A model generated the notes under the pieces. That model saw only the letters and a program-made list of their open reading frames with translations. It had not been told where the DNA came from and did not search any database. A program made the position numbers and the translations under genes. From positions 1 through 64,000 of the forward strand of contig RWJK01001567.1 in NCBI GenBank assembly GCA_004335835.1: a stretch of DNA of 64,000 bases, written 5' to 3'. Positions 33,416-43,839 of the stretch are shown in pieces. This DNA is from Scenedesmus sp. ARA3 (Eukaryota > Chlorophyta > Chlorophyceae > Sphaeropleales > Scenedesmaceae). Numbering within the stretch: the first letter of the stretch is position 1; each line of letters begins with the position of its first letter.

Positions 33416-36400
33416 ATGTTCGCCAAAAGTTTCCTGTATAGGGTCTCTTTGTACAGCAGCACACACGTCGCGAGCATGCTTCAGCTACCCTCTCTAAAAT
33501 GTGGTGTCAGGCACTTGGCAGCGCCGATGCCTGCATGCGCGGCCGTGCTACAGCAGCATCGGCAGCAGCAGCAGCATGCCCGCCCCCAGGCTCCGCAGCT
33601 GCCATCCCTAGTACCCCAGCTGCGGCAGCTGTCGGCTAGCAGGCACATCTGCAACTCTACTGCGGCAAAAGCACCCGTAATCAAGCCGAAATGGGATACT
33701 GAGACAGCCAGAAAGGCGCTTGCCAGCCTTGCTGACGAGCCTACTGAGTTTGCCCGGGGTGTGGAAGTGCTGGACTCCATAGTCAAAGTGTACACTGTTT
33801 ACTCAAGGTATGGTTCAGGGTTTAGGATCAGTTGCTGCTTTCCAGCTTTGCAGCGTGTGGGGCAGCGCCAGCAATCGCATATGCATGCATACATAGCGCA
33901 GAAGAACCCCAGTCGCTGGCTGCAGCCATTGTGCAGCTGAATGTGGCAAACCCTCTGCAGCAGCGAAATCTAGCACCACTCCCCCGGTTTCACAGACCAC
34001 AGCCGGCTTTTTCAAGCCGGTTACGTGAGCGGCCTCAAGAGAGTGGCTGGGCTTTCGCTTTGCTCAAGCACAGCACACACCCTCAGGCTGTTCTAGTCGG
34101 CTACTGTTTGTCCGGAGTGCAATGGCAGTAGCATCAGCACATGATGCTGCCTGCATTCAAAGTGACTGCAGCAGCTTTACATGCAGGATAGTAAAGGATG
34201 CAGAACCGTGTGCGCTGCACACTGGCAGAGGGGCAACAGTTGCATGCACACTACTGTTAGAAACAGTATAACCGTATTATTGACAGGCTGCTAGAACCGC
34301 TAGAACCGCAATGAGTCGAGTCGTGGCCTGAATATTCTGGCATCGCTTGTTGTTTCAAGAGTCACTGCTGCCTCGTTGTACAGGGAGCCTGAATGCTGCT
34401 TCCTAACCAACGAGGCAGCAGTGATTCTTGATAGCCACATCATGCTGCTCCAGCGCTGCAGCCGCTTGAGTACTTGTGACAATCACACGAACAGCATCAG
34501 GATTGCCAGGACCAGGACAGCAAGCAACTTGATTGGCTGCTGTGCAAGTGCTGCTCCAGCAGTTGGCGTGCCAAGTGCTGCAGCTGCTGCCCTATCAGCC
34601 TGGAGACAGACAGACAACGTCCAGCTGCTGGCGTGCTTCCTGCATGTTAAATCAGCCAATGCTCTGCCTACAGTTGCTGCAAATTGAACGCCATTCACAC
34701 ATCACATTCCTCTGGATCAATATGAAATCGTCATTTTGTTATTTTGATGTTCTCCACCGCACAGGCCGGACTACTTCCTCCTCTGGCAGAACCACCCCAG
34801 GGGGAGAGCACGGGCACCGGCTTTGTTATCCGGGACAGGCTGCTGCTCACTTTCTGACTGCCAAACTGTCAATTTTATGATGTTTTGCAGGCCAGACTAC
34901 TTCCTGCCGTGGCAGAACCACCCCAAGCGTGAAAGCACCGGCACCGGCTTTGTCATCCGGGACAGGCTGCTGCTCACCAATGCACACGTGGTGGCTGACC
35001 AGACATATGTGACGGTCAAGCGCCACGGCAGCGGCACCAAGTACAGGGCAGGTGCGGCACGCGCTGTTTGCTTTGGGGTGTGTATGCATGCACTGTTTGC
35101 TTTTGCGTATGCTTGTTGTGATGAGTGGCATGCAGAGCAGGCAGCCGCCATGAGTGGTGTGCCTCCTACGACTGCTGCTGCTGCCACCCCACCAGCTCTG
35201 ACCAACAGAAGCCTGTGTGCTGCTGCTGCTGCTGCCAATATTTCTGCGGTTGATTCTGTCATCCTCGCAGACGTGGTCGGTGTGGGTCATGACGTGGACC
35301 TGGCGCTGCTTACTGTGGAGGATGAGGCCTTCTGGGAAGGCAGTGAGGAGGGAGGGCCCATGAAGCCCCTACAGCTTGGGGACGTGCCACAGCTGCAGGT
35401 GAGAGCTTACACGAACTGCATCTGCTGGTCATTGCTACTTACGATGTGTAGTTGGGGAGGGTGGCAGCGAGGAGGGTGGGCCCATGAAGCCGCTGCTGCT
35501 GCGAGACGTGCCGCAGCTGCAGGTGCGTAGGATTCATGATGTAGGATCCCTGCATATGCAGTCCTCACTGCACCAGCCTTCGAAGTACTTGTGTGTTTAC
35601 TTGACTTCACCTGAACATTATGGTGCATATTTTGTTTGTGTATTATTTGATCCTGCCACGCGCAGGAGCAAGTGCTGGTGGTGGGTTACCCCACAGGCGG
35701 CGACAACACCAGCATCACCAGCGGCGTGGTGTCACGCGTGGAGGTCACGCAGTACGTGCACGCAGCAAGCCACCTCATGGCGATTCAAATTGATGCAGCC
35801 ATCAACCCAGGTGTGTGATACAGATTGCAGTACATATTGCAATCTAAAACGGTTGAAGAATGACGTGTCTGTGTATGCACGTCGCAAGCCACCTCATGGC
35901 GATTCAAATTGATGCAGCCATCAACCCAGGTGTGCCAACACTGTGACGCTGTAACACAATGTCTGAAGATGTTTGCTCTGTCCTGTGCGTGCATGCTGCG
36001 TGGCAACTCATGGCAATTCAAATGGACTGAGAAAGATAAACACTCTGTCTCCTTATCGTGCCTGCAGGCAACAGCGGCGGCCCTGCGCTGCGTGGCGACG
36101 TGGTGGTTGGGGTGGCCCTCTAGAACATGCCTTGATTACAACAGACAAGATAACACTTTGTCTGCTCACCGGGCCTGCACGGTTTGGATGTGCTGCGTGC
36201 TGTGTTAATGCCTGCAGGCAACAGCGGCGGCCCTGCGCTGCGTGGTGATGTGGTGGTTGGCGTGGCCTTCCAGAACCTGCCGCATGCTGACAACATCGGC
36301 TACATCATCCCGCTGCCAGTGGTGCGGCGCTTCCTCAGGTGTGCTGTCTTGTTGGTTGACCAAACACCTGTGTTGTTGATTGAAAGACCTTGACTCAACA

Positions 36401-36790
36401 GCTCTGTCATCAACATCATCCTTACTTAGGCAGTTCTGTCAGGGTTAGAACCTGCCTTGAGTCACCCAATGTGGTGTGACCCGATGCTGTTGTGTTGTTC
36501 AAAGTCGCCTCTTCCTTTGGCTGCAAACTCATGCTGATAAGTTGCTGCTGCTGCTGCTGCTGCTGTGTACGATCAATGCAGTGAGGTGATGCTGTACGGG
36601 CACTACCGCGGCTTCTGCTCCCTGGGCATTGTGTTCCAGACCATGGACAACCTCGATGCACAAACTAATTGCTGCTGCTGCTGCTGCTGTGTACGGTCAC
36701 TGCAGCGAGGCGATGTTGTACGGGCACTACCGCGGCTTCTGCAGCCTGGGCATCGTGTTCCAGACCATGGACAACCCCAATGCACACTAA

Positions 36791-36833
<43 letters not shown>

Positions 36834-39800
36834 GTACGGTCAATGCAGTGAGGTGATGCTGTACGGGCACTACCGTGGCTTCTGCTCCCTGGGCATTGTG
36901 TTCCAGACCATGGACAACCCGCACCTGCGCCGCGCGCTGGGCATGGCAGCCCACCAGTCAGGTGTCATGATCAACCGCATCCAGCCCACCACCAGCACCG
37001 CACAGGTGAATGCTTTTGTCGTGTTGGATGTTGAACAAACAGCCCGGCTCCGCAGGTGAATGTTTTTGCTGTGTTGGATATTGAACAAGCAGTCTGGTGT
37101 CAACCGCATCCAGCCCACCACCAGCACCGCGCAGGTGAATAAGTTTGATAGCCATCATATTCATTATATGATTGTGATCACCAGTGTGGCGCCATGCTCG
37201 TCGCATCCAGCCGCCACCAGCACCGCGTGGGTACGTGTCTGTGATGCGGTTGTTTTTAGTGTTCATGGTTAAGTCTTGTGTCAACCGCATCCGGCCCACC
37301 ACCAGCACCACGTCGGTACGTTTCCTTGGTCCTTGATCCTTGGTCGGTACGTGTCCTTGGTCAAGATGTGACTAAATGACCAGTCTGTCGTCATGATACA
37401 CCACATCCAGCCGCTAGCACCATACAATTGTGTTGTTCCAATATCAAAAACCTTATGTCCAACAGTCAGTCGGACATCATGATCACCTGGCCCACAAACA
37501 GCATATAAATGGCAACAGGGCTTGATTCATGCTAGCCACAGGTCCAGAGTAGCAGTTTGTGTAGCCATTATGACCGTGGGACCCCAAACTTGTTGCTGCG
37601 CCTGCTGCTGCTGCTGCTGCTGCCCCTCAGGTGCTGCGCAAGGGTGACGTGCTGATGGAGTTTGACGGAGTGGCCACCACAAACAACTCACCGTGCTTGT
37701 TGTTGCTGGTGCTGCTGCTGCCTCACATTGCTGCTGCTGCTGCTGCTGTAGGTGTTGCGCAAGGGTGACGTGCTGATAGAGTTTGATGGAGTGGCCATTG
37801 CTAATGATGGCACGGTTCACTTCAGGGCGCGTGAGCGCATCTTCTTCACCTCCCTCATCACCCTAAAACCCACCGGCAGCACGGCACGCGTCAAGGTGGG
37901 TTTACGACTGAGGGTTTATGGTTTGTGTTTCAGGGCCTAGGCACGGTGCACTTCATGGCGCGTGAGCGCATCTTCTTCACAAGCCTCATCACCCTAAAAC
38001 CCACCGGCAGCACGGCACGCATCAAGGTGGGGTTACGGCTTAGGGTTCCCGGTTTTGGATTTCAGGGGCTAGGCACGGTGCACTTCGGGGCGCGTGAGCG
38101 CATCTTTTTCACAAGCCTCATCACGCTGAAACCCACCGGCAGCACGGCACGCGTCAAGGTGGGCTCGGGGTGTGAAGGGTTGAATGTCATGCGCGGTGGC
38201 AGCGTGCTGGAGTACGACCTGCAGCTGGACCCGCTGCAGGCTGCCCGTGCCTGTGAACATGTCTGTTGTAATGCCCTGTTCTCATATCTGTATGTGGTTT
38301 CTGCCTTATTTCTCCTGCAGGTGCTGCGTGGTGGTTCTGTGCTGGAGTACGACCTGCAGCTTGACCCGCTGCAGACGCTGGTGCCCGTGCACAAGTACGA
38401 CCAGCTGCCCAGCTACTTCATCTACGCAGGTGCGGCCTGGGATTCACTGATAAAGTTATATTTGTGCTGTCCGTCGCTTGTGTGGGTTGTTGTATGTCAC
38501 CTGCCTTGACAAGGTGGGCTATTGCAAGTACGACCAGCTGCCCAGCTACTTCATCTACGCAGGTGCAGTTCCGTTTGATGCTTTGAAAAACGTGCCGGTT
38601 CTTGCAAGTTTCAGTTGTTGTGTGTGTGCTTAGCCAACCCAGGCGAGTACAAGTACGACCAACTCCCAGCTACTTCATCCACGCAGGTGCGGCCTGGAGT
38701 CGCATGGCAGAAGTGTGGCATTGCATGTCTTTACAGAGTGTTTGCATTAGGGTTGTATGCAAGCTGAGAGAGCTGGTGCGGTTGTGCTGGCTGAACTTTT
38801 TGCAGGTCTCGTGTTTGTGCCGCTGAGTCAGCCGTACCTTCACGAGTACGGTGACGATTGGATGAGCAACAGCCCCCGGCGGCTGGTTGACAAGGCGCTG
38901 AACACGCACCAAAAACACCGACTACTTTGCCTCACCGTTCCTCCTGTTTGGTTGAATGGCCGGAGTAAAACTTGCAAACTTGTCATTTCTTCAACTGACT
39001 GTCAGTTTGTTGTTACTTCTGTGTTTTTTGAACATGCAGGTCTCGTGTTTGTGCCGCTGAGTCAGCCGTACCTTCACGAGTACGGCGATGACTGGATGAG
39101 CAACAGCCCGCGGAGGCTAGTCGACAAGGCCCTGAACAGCCTCATGGCAAAGCCCGACCAGCAGATCATTGTGCTGAGTCAGGTGCTGGTCGACGACATC
39201 AACACAGGCTACCAGCAGTTCCAAAACCTGCAGGTGGGCTGTTGTTATTTGTGATTTTGTTTGAAGAATTATGAAGTCACGAGCGGGTTATCAGGCGGGT
39301 CAGCTGAGCAGCAGCGTTGTTCGTAAGGTGCTGCCGTTGACATGCACATGCGCGGCTGGTGGACAAGGCGCTGAACAGCCTCATGGCCAAGCCTGACCAG
39401 CAGATCATCGTGCTGAGTCAGGTGCTGGTCGACGACATCAACACGGGCTACCAGCAGTTCCAAAACCTGCAGGTGGGCTGTTGTTATTTGTTGTTTTGGT
39501 TGAAGAGAGATGCAGTTGAAGAGAGATGCAGTCAGAAGCGGGTTACTGGGCAGGTCAGCTGAGCAGCAGCGTTGTTCGTCAGATGCTGCCGTTGACATGC
39601 ACATGCGCGAATGGTTGACAAGGCCCTGAACAGCCTCAAGGCCAAGCCTGACCAGCAGATCATTGTGCTGAGTCAGGTGCTGGTCGACGACATCAACACG
39701 GGCTACCAGCAATTCCAAAACCTGCAGGTGGGGCTCAGTTTGTATGTTGTGGTTGTTTGTTGTGGGCGACATGTGAGGAGCACTATCCGTGTCTTGCTGG

Positions 39801-40404
39801 CAGCGGCAGATGTGTGGCAGCTGCCCTGTGTGATGGAATGATAACAGTGTATGTTTTTTCCTGTGCTTGTGGCCAGTGTGAGTGTATTATAATAATAGTG
39901 TGCTGAAGTTCAATTCAAACACTTACGAACATCACTGGCGCTCTGCTGCCACGCTGCTGCTGCTGCTGCGGTGCGCAGGTGCTGCGTGTGAACGGCGTTG
40001 AGGTGCTCAACCTGGCTCACCTGAAGCAGCTCATCCGAGGGCCAGCTGCTGCAGCAGCAGCAGTAGAGCCGCCGCCAGATGCAGCAGCAGCAGCAGCACC
40101 AGCCGTAGAAGCAGCAGCAGTAGTACCAGGCGACAGCAGCAGCAACGGCAGCAGCACGGTGACGGTGAAGATCACCGTGGGCAGCAGCAACGGCAGCAGC
40201 AGCAGCAGTGAAGCAGCCGCCGGCAGCAGCAGCAGCAGCAACGGGGAGCTGTTCAACAGCGAATGGAATGACAAGTACATTCGGTTAGAGCTTGAAGACG
40301 ATCGCGTCATCATAATGGAGCGGGCAGCAGCAGATGCAGCTACGGAGCGGCTGCAGCGGCGCTACAGGGTGCCCTACCTCAGCAGCGCTGACCTGGCCGA
40401 CTAG
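33416..40404 (+). CDS. DEG2: DEG2-like serine protease (HtrA family, organellar)
   Basis: ATP-independent serine endopeptidase. Ten exons in phase: 33416-33807, 34891-35051, 35271-35398, 35666-35810, 36218-36338, 36849-37005, 37752-37895, 38321-38429, 39040-39233, 39979-40404; 658 residues from the first ATG or 638 from the ATG at 33476. An Arg/Gln/Ala-rich N-terminus (about 85 residues) suggests plastid or mitochondrial import. The catalytic triad is complete: His163 (LLLTNAHVV), Asp194 (GHDVDLALL), Ser278 (GNSGGPAL). Then PDZ-like parts ([55 protein letters not shown]) and a poly-Ala/Ser insert before the C-terminus YLSSADLAD. Motif order and wording follow plant DEG2 more closely than DEG1, DEG5 or DEG8. 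DEG9/DEG10 are the next alternatives. The introns are full of exon echoes. Confidence 0.93.
34762..34850 (+). repeat. Acceptor-side echo of DEG2 exon 2
   Basis: Repeats the PDYFL.WQNHP to [12 protein letters not shown] segment behind a CACAG acceptor. It ends just before the catalytic His codon and has a 1-nt deletion, so it is not translatable throughout. Confidence 0.92.
35457..35526 (+). repeat. Donor-side echo of DEG2 exon 3
   Basis: Re-encodes [18 protein letters not shown] plus GTGCGT. Five synonymous and two replacement codons relative to the true exon end at 35398. Confidence 0.93.
35880..35936 (+). repeat. Donor-side echo of DEG2 exon 4
   Basis: Repeats [15 protein letters not shown] plus the GTGTG donor, identical over more than 40 bp to 35767-35815. 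Confidence 0.95.
36056..36128 (+). repeat. Acceptor-side echo of the DEG2 active-site exon, with a stop
   Basis: Repeats [17 protein letters not shown] behind CCTGCAG, but the CAG codon after the copied block is TAG. Use of this acceptor would truncate the protein right after the catalytic serine. Confidence 0.93.
36568..36776 (+). repeat. Two acceptor-side echoes of DEG2 exon 6
   Basis: 36568-36656 and 36690-36776 repeat [24 protein letters not shown] behind CTG tract plus ATGCAG or CTGCAG acceptors. The first has one synonymous change. The second has five synonymous changes (including serine TCC to AGC) and one replacement. Confidence 0.95.
36794..36832 (+). repeat. (CTG)13 tract before the DEG2 exon 6 acceptor
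   Basis: Pure CTG array ending 16 bp before the real 3' splice site at 36848. Confidence 0.95.
37086..37316 (+). repeat. Three donor-side echoes of DEG2 exon 6
   Basis: Copies at 37086-37139, 37195-37232 and 37276-37316 repeat [11 protein letters not shown] and its donor with increasing decay. The donor GT is lost or altered in the last two. Confidence 0.9.
37623..37677 (+). repeat. Acceptor-side echo of DEG2 exon 7
   Basis: Repeats [15 protein letters not shown] behind CCTCAG, then diverges. Confidence 0.92.
37933..38165 (+). repeat. Two donor-side echoes of DEG2 exon 7
   Basis: 37933-38031 and 38060-38165 repeat [20 protein letters not shown] to RVK with donors. Most differences are synonymous, and both copies use AGC where the true exon has TCC for the same serine. 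Confidence 0.95.
38177..38240 (+). repeat. Acceptor-side echo of DEG2 exon 8
   Basis: Repeats [22 protein letters not shown] in the true exon appears as GGC-AGC here, synonymous at both codons. Confidence 0.92.
38524..38692 (+). repeat. Two donor-side echoes of DEG2 exon 8
   Basis: 38524-38568 and 38645-38692 repeat [13 protein letters not shown] plus the donor. The second lacks one codon's worth of sequence. Confidence 0.92.
38803..38905 (+). repeat. Acceptor-side echo of DEG2 exon 9
   Basis: About 100 bp encoding [19 protein letters not shown] to VDKALN behind TTGCAG. Eight codons differ from the true exon and all eight are synonymous. Confidence 0.96.
39356..39735 (+). repeat. Two donor-side echoes of DEG2 exon 9
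   Basis: 39356-39482 and 39606-39735 repeat [20 protein letters not shown] to NLQ with donors, in units of about 250 bp that include the intron start. Five of five and four of five differences are synonymous. Confidence 0.96.
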
Positions 40405-40466
40405 TGGCTTGTACAATGACAAGAGATTGTACTGTAGTTTGCTGGCCTGGCTGGCTGAAATGGCCT

Positions 40467-40471
40467 TGTAA
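40467..40471 (+). terminator. TGTAA poly(A) motif of the DEG2-like gene
   Basis: The first TGTAA 63 nt after the stop codon. TGTAA is the usual chlorophyte polyadenylation signal. Confidence 0.55.
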
Positions 40472-40636
40472 CAAGCGGCGGTACAGGGTGCCATACCTCA
40501 GCAGCGCTGACCTGGCCGACTAACGACACTGCACATGAGCTTTAGCTGACTAGACCCCGGGCTCGGGCTTTGTAACGGTCTGCTGACCTGGACGACGAAT
40601 TTCATTGTAACAGTTGGCGGACCTGGCGGACTGAAG
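40471..40636 (+). repeat. Terminal-exon echoes after the DEG2 stop
   Basis: 40474-40522 repeats [15 protein letters not shown] and a stop codon. Shorter remnants of GACCTGGCCGAC with stop lie at about 40580-40598 and 40616-40635. TGTAA motifs at 40467, 40571 and 40606 accompany the copies. Confidence 0.85.
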
Positions 40637-41086
40637 GCGCTTTGTGAGAGTGACAGCTGACTGCAGCATTGGCAGAGTGCAGCCTGCCAGCGTGCTGAAG
40701 TCGTAGGCCGAGAAGCTAGTGCTTTATCTATGGCCTCAGGTGATCACGCAAAGCTTTTAGCTGGCGGAAGCATTAGCAGCGTATTTTGCTGGCGGGCCAA
40801 ACTGTCACGGGAGGGTTTGCTGTGCCCTGCACCCTGGGTGTTACAGGACGGTTGATGCAAAACACGCTGTGGCGGTCGAAATTGCCATATAGGCGTGGTA
40901 TAGGCGTACCTTTGTAGGAAGTAGCCAATTCAAGCTGTCAGCTGCTATTGCTCACGCAACCCTGATTTTGGTGCCATCCGACCTCCATTAGTTTCGGCAG
41001 CGCCCGGCCCCCTCTGTCCAGTCATTGCCGTCGAAAAAACGTTTGAAGAGCTAAATTGCCGCTAACATACGACTATCAAATCCCAG
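40637..41086. other. Intergenic, no gene seen
   Basis: Presumed 3' end of the protease gene and promoter of the LRR gene; no motif assigned. Confidence 0.5.
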
Positions 41087-41835
41087 ATGGTCGCAAAGGT
41101 GAGGAAATACGCATGCACGCCGCTAGCAGCTGGAAGCTAGTGCCAGCAGATTGAGCAGCTATGCTGTGCAGTCCCAGGTGGCAGCACAGCAGCACTAGTA
41201 GCATATCAGAGACTATGACTTAGTTGATATGGCAGTCTCTCCCGCCTGCATCAGCATAAGGCAGGAAACTATTCAATTCGCTGTGCTGATGTCTTGATTG
41301 CTGTTGTTGCCTGTTGCTGTGGTGACCGCGCACCTGCAAGTGCTGAATCCCTGCCCATCGTCTTCTATGATACTGCACACTCACTCTTAAATCCTTGCTG
41401 CCGTTGTTTGTGCACTGCTGTGCAGGCAAATGTTGATTCAACACAGCTGATGGCGCTCTCTATTGCTGTGCAGCACCCAGCAGCCAGCACAGACCCACAA
41501 GTGTTATGTGCTGCTGCACAGACATGCAAGGGGCTGCGGGAGGCAGTATACCACTGCAGCGTTTGCAGCACAGCAGTTGTATTGAACCCTGAAGCGCCAC
41601 CGCATCAGCTACAAAGCTTGTCACGCTGGCTTAACAAACATGTGCACTTAGTCAGCAGCATCACAGCCAACAGAGCAGAGCCAGACCCGTATCATTGCAG
41701 TCAATGGTACCCTGTAAGTGACCATCATAACCGTACAGTAACCGCGCGGCAGCTTCTTGCATAAGCGCTGCAGCCAGCTTCCAGACAAGCAGCAGCAGCA
41801 GGGTTGCCCGCAGTTTATCCTAGGCAGCCAGCACC

Positions 41836-41867
<32 letters not shown>

Positions 41868-43128
41868 TCTGGCAGCTGCGCCTGACACGCTTCAGCAGCA
41901 ACTTCGCAAACATGCCAGTGCTGAAGACACTGCCAGCGCACAGCCTGACCCGTCTTCAGTTTGACCTGGCAGACCTGACAAGGGAAGAGTACTTGCAAGT
42001 ACCAGGCTTGCTTGCTGGGCTCAGCAACTTGCAGGAGCTGCAGCTAGATGACAGCAGCTGCTGCAGCAAGATCCCTGGCAGCTGCTTAGCAGGCATTGCA
42101 CAGCTCAGCAAGCTGACTCAGCTGCAGCTGAAGGCTTGCAACTATGTTGACCTACAGGCGCCGCTGCAGCAGCTGCTGGCGCAGCCGCCGCCGCTGCGGG
42201 TGCTGCATTTGCAGCTGCCGGAGCAGTGTGAAGGGCCGGTTGATATGACAGCGCTGACTCAGCTACAGGAGTTTGTTGCAGACGAGTTGCATCCTGCATT
42301 AGTGCTGCCGAGTCAGCTGCGCAGCTTGCGGCTCACTGGGGTGCAGCTGCATGGCCAGCTGCAGGCAGCCACTGCACTGCAGCAGCTGCAGCGCCTGAGC
42401 GTGCGGATGCCGGTTGATACAGGCGCCAGTGATGCAGTCCTGCGGCTTGCAGCGCAGCTGTCAACACTGCAGCATGTGGTGTTTGCTTACGAGTTTGCGT
42501 GGGATGCTGCTGCTGCTGCTCCAGGGTGGCAGCAGCTGCCGCAGCTGCAGGAGCTTTCAATCGTGCATGATGCTATGATCGCTTCCCGAGCTAACACTTC
42601 CCAGATGAGGGCCATACTGGCGGGTATAGCAGCAGCCACAAGCTTAACGAAGCTGGAGTTTGAGGCTGTTGCAGACGATGAGGAGCAGCAGAAGTGGGTT
42701 GCTGTTGCTGCATGCAGCTGCGTGGCTCGACTGACTGGCCTTAGGGATCTATGCATTACCCAGTGCTCCACGCTACTGGCTGGTAATGCAGCGGCTGTGA
42801 CAGCGCTCACAAACCTCAGCCGGCTGGTGCTGGGCAACATGGGGCCGGCGTAGGCGATGCAGCTGCAGCGGCGATCGCACAAAACCTTACGCAGCTGCGC
42901 CACTTAGACCTCAGGTGCTGCGACTTGGGCAGCTTAGGCGCTTTGGATTGCACTCATCTGGCAGAGCAGCTTGAGCAGCTGGTGTGCCTCACTGAGCTGC
43001 GGCTGGAAGGCAACGAGCAGCTCAGTAGTGAGGCGCTCAGGGGTGTGATGGCACTAGCTGGCACTGCATCTGGCAGGGTGCATGTTACGTTGGATGATGA
43101 GCAGCGTGCGCTGATTGCTGGATCATAA
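41087..43128 (+). CDS. F-box-like leucine-rich repeat protein with a late frameshift
   Basis: Exons 41087-41098 (MVAK only), 41426-41713, then 41774 onward, in phase. A short helical N-terminal domain (DSTQLMALSIAVQH, VLCAAAQTCKGLREAV) resembles the F-box-like start of algal LRR families. A poly-Gln patch and about ten irregular LRRs follow (LTQLQLKACNY, LRSLRLTGVQLHG, LTGLRDLCITQCS, LTNLSRLVLGNMG). The frame stops at 42853, but the LRR pattern continues without a break in the next frame (LTQLRHLDLRCCDLGSLG, LTELRLEGNEQLSSEALRG) to a stop at 43128. One missing G in the run near 42842-42845 would explain it. Substrate-receptor function in ubiquitination is only a family guess. Confidence 0.75.
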
Positions 43129-43839
43129 GCGCCGGCGTCTTGTGTGCTGTAGTGATGCTGCCGCGAGAAGGGGTACCAATGTGGTACTACCACACATAAT
43201 GCTGCTGTTGAAAAGAATTTGCATTTTGCATGTAAGCTTCGACTGAAGTGCTGTGTTTGGTGGTGGTGTTTGCAGCTAAGGCTTGATCGGCCACATGGTG
43301 CTGTTCGCAGTGCCAACCTGGCTTGAAGCTGGCAGTAAAACCTTCTGTCACATGCAGGTGTATGACGTCGGTCTGCTGGTAGGGAGCATGTGGAGCTGTT
43401 GTACCAATTTGAACGCCAAGATGTGTCTGTAGGAAAGCAACTTTGATGCTGTTATAGTCTGCTGTTTGGAAAATGGCGGACCGTTGTAAATGGAACTGCC
43501 TGCAGCTGTTGACCAAGCTTGTCTCATTTGAAAGAGGCTGAGCTCATGGCCACGGTGCACTGACAGCCCTCGGCACATGAAACTCGTATATCCTCCATGA
43601 CAGTTAGACGTTACAATGCGCCGAGCAGCAATGACACGACCGCCGCAACCCGTACACAGCTGCTTCCCGCGCATCCAACTCGCACCAGCGCCTCAACAAA
43701 CAGCAGCAGCAGCAGCAGACCTCTCAAAGGCCTTAGGCCGCCGCTGCTGCTGCTGCTTCCGCAGATATGCGTGCTAGCTCCGCAGCTACTGCTGCTGCTG
43801 CTGCTAGCGTCGCACTGCTGCTGCTGCTGCCTCTGCTGC
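43129..43839. other. Convergent 3' regions of the LRR gene and RPL13
   Basis: TGTAA at 43485-43489 (plus) and its complement at 43611-43615 (minus, 225 nt past the RPL13 stop) are candidate poly(A) motifs. CAG/CTG tracts at 43701-43840 lie in the RPL13 3' UTR. No gene seen. Confidence 0.5.
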
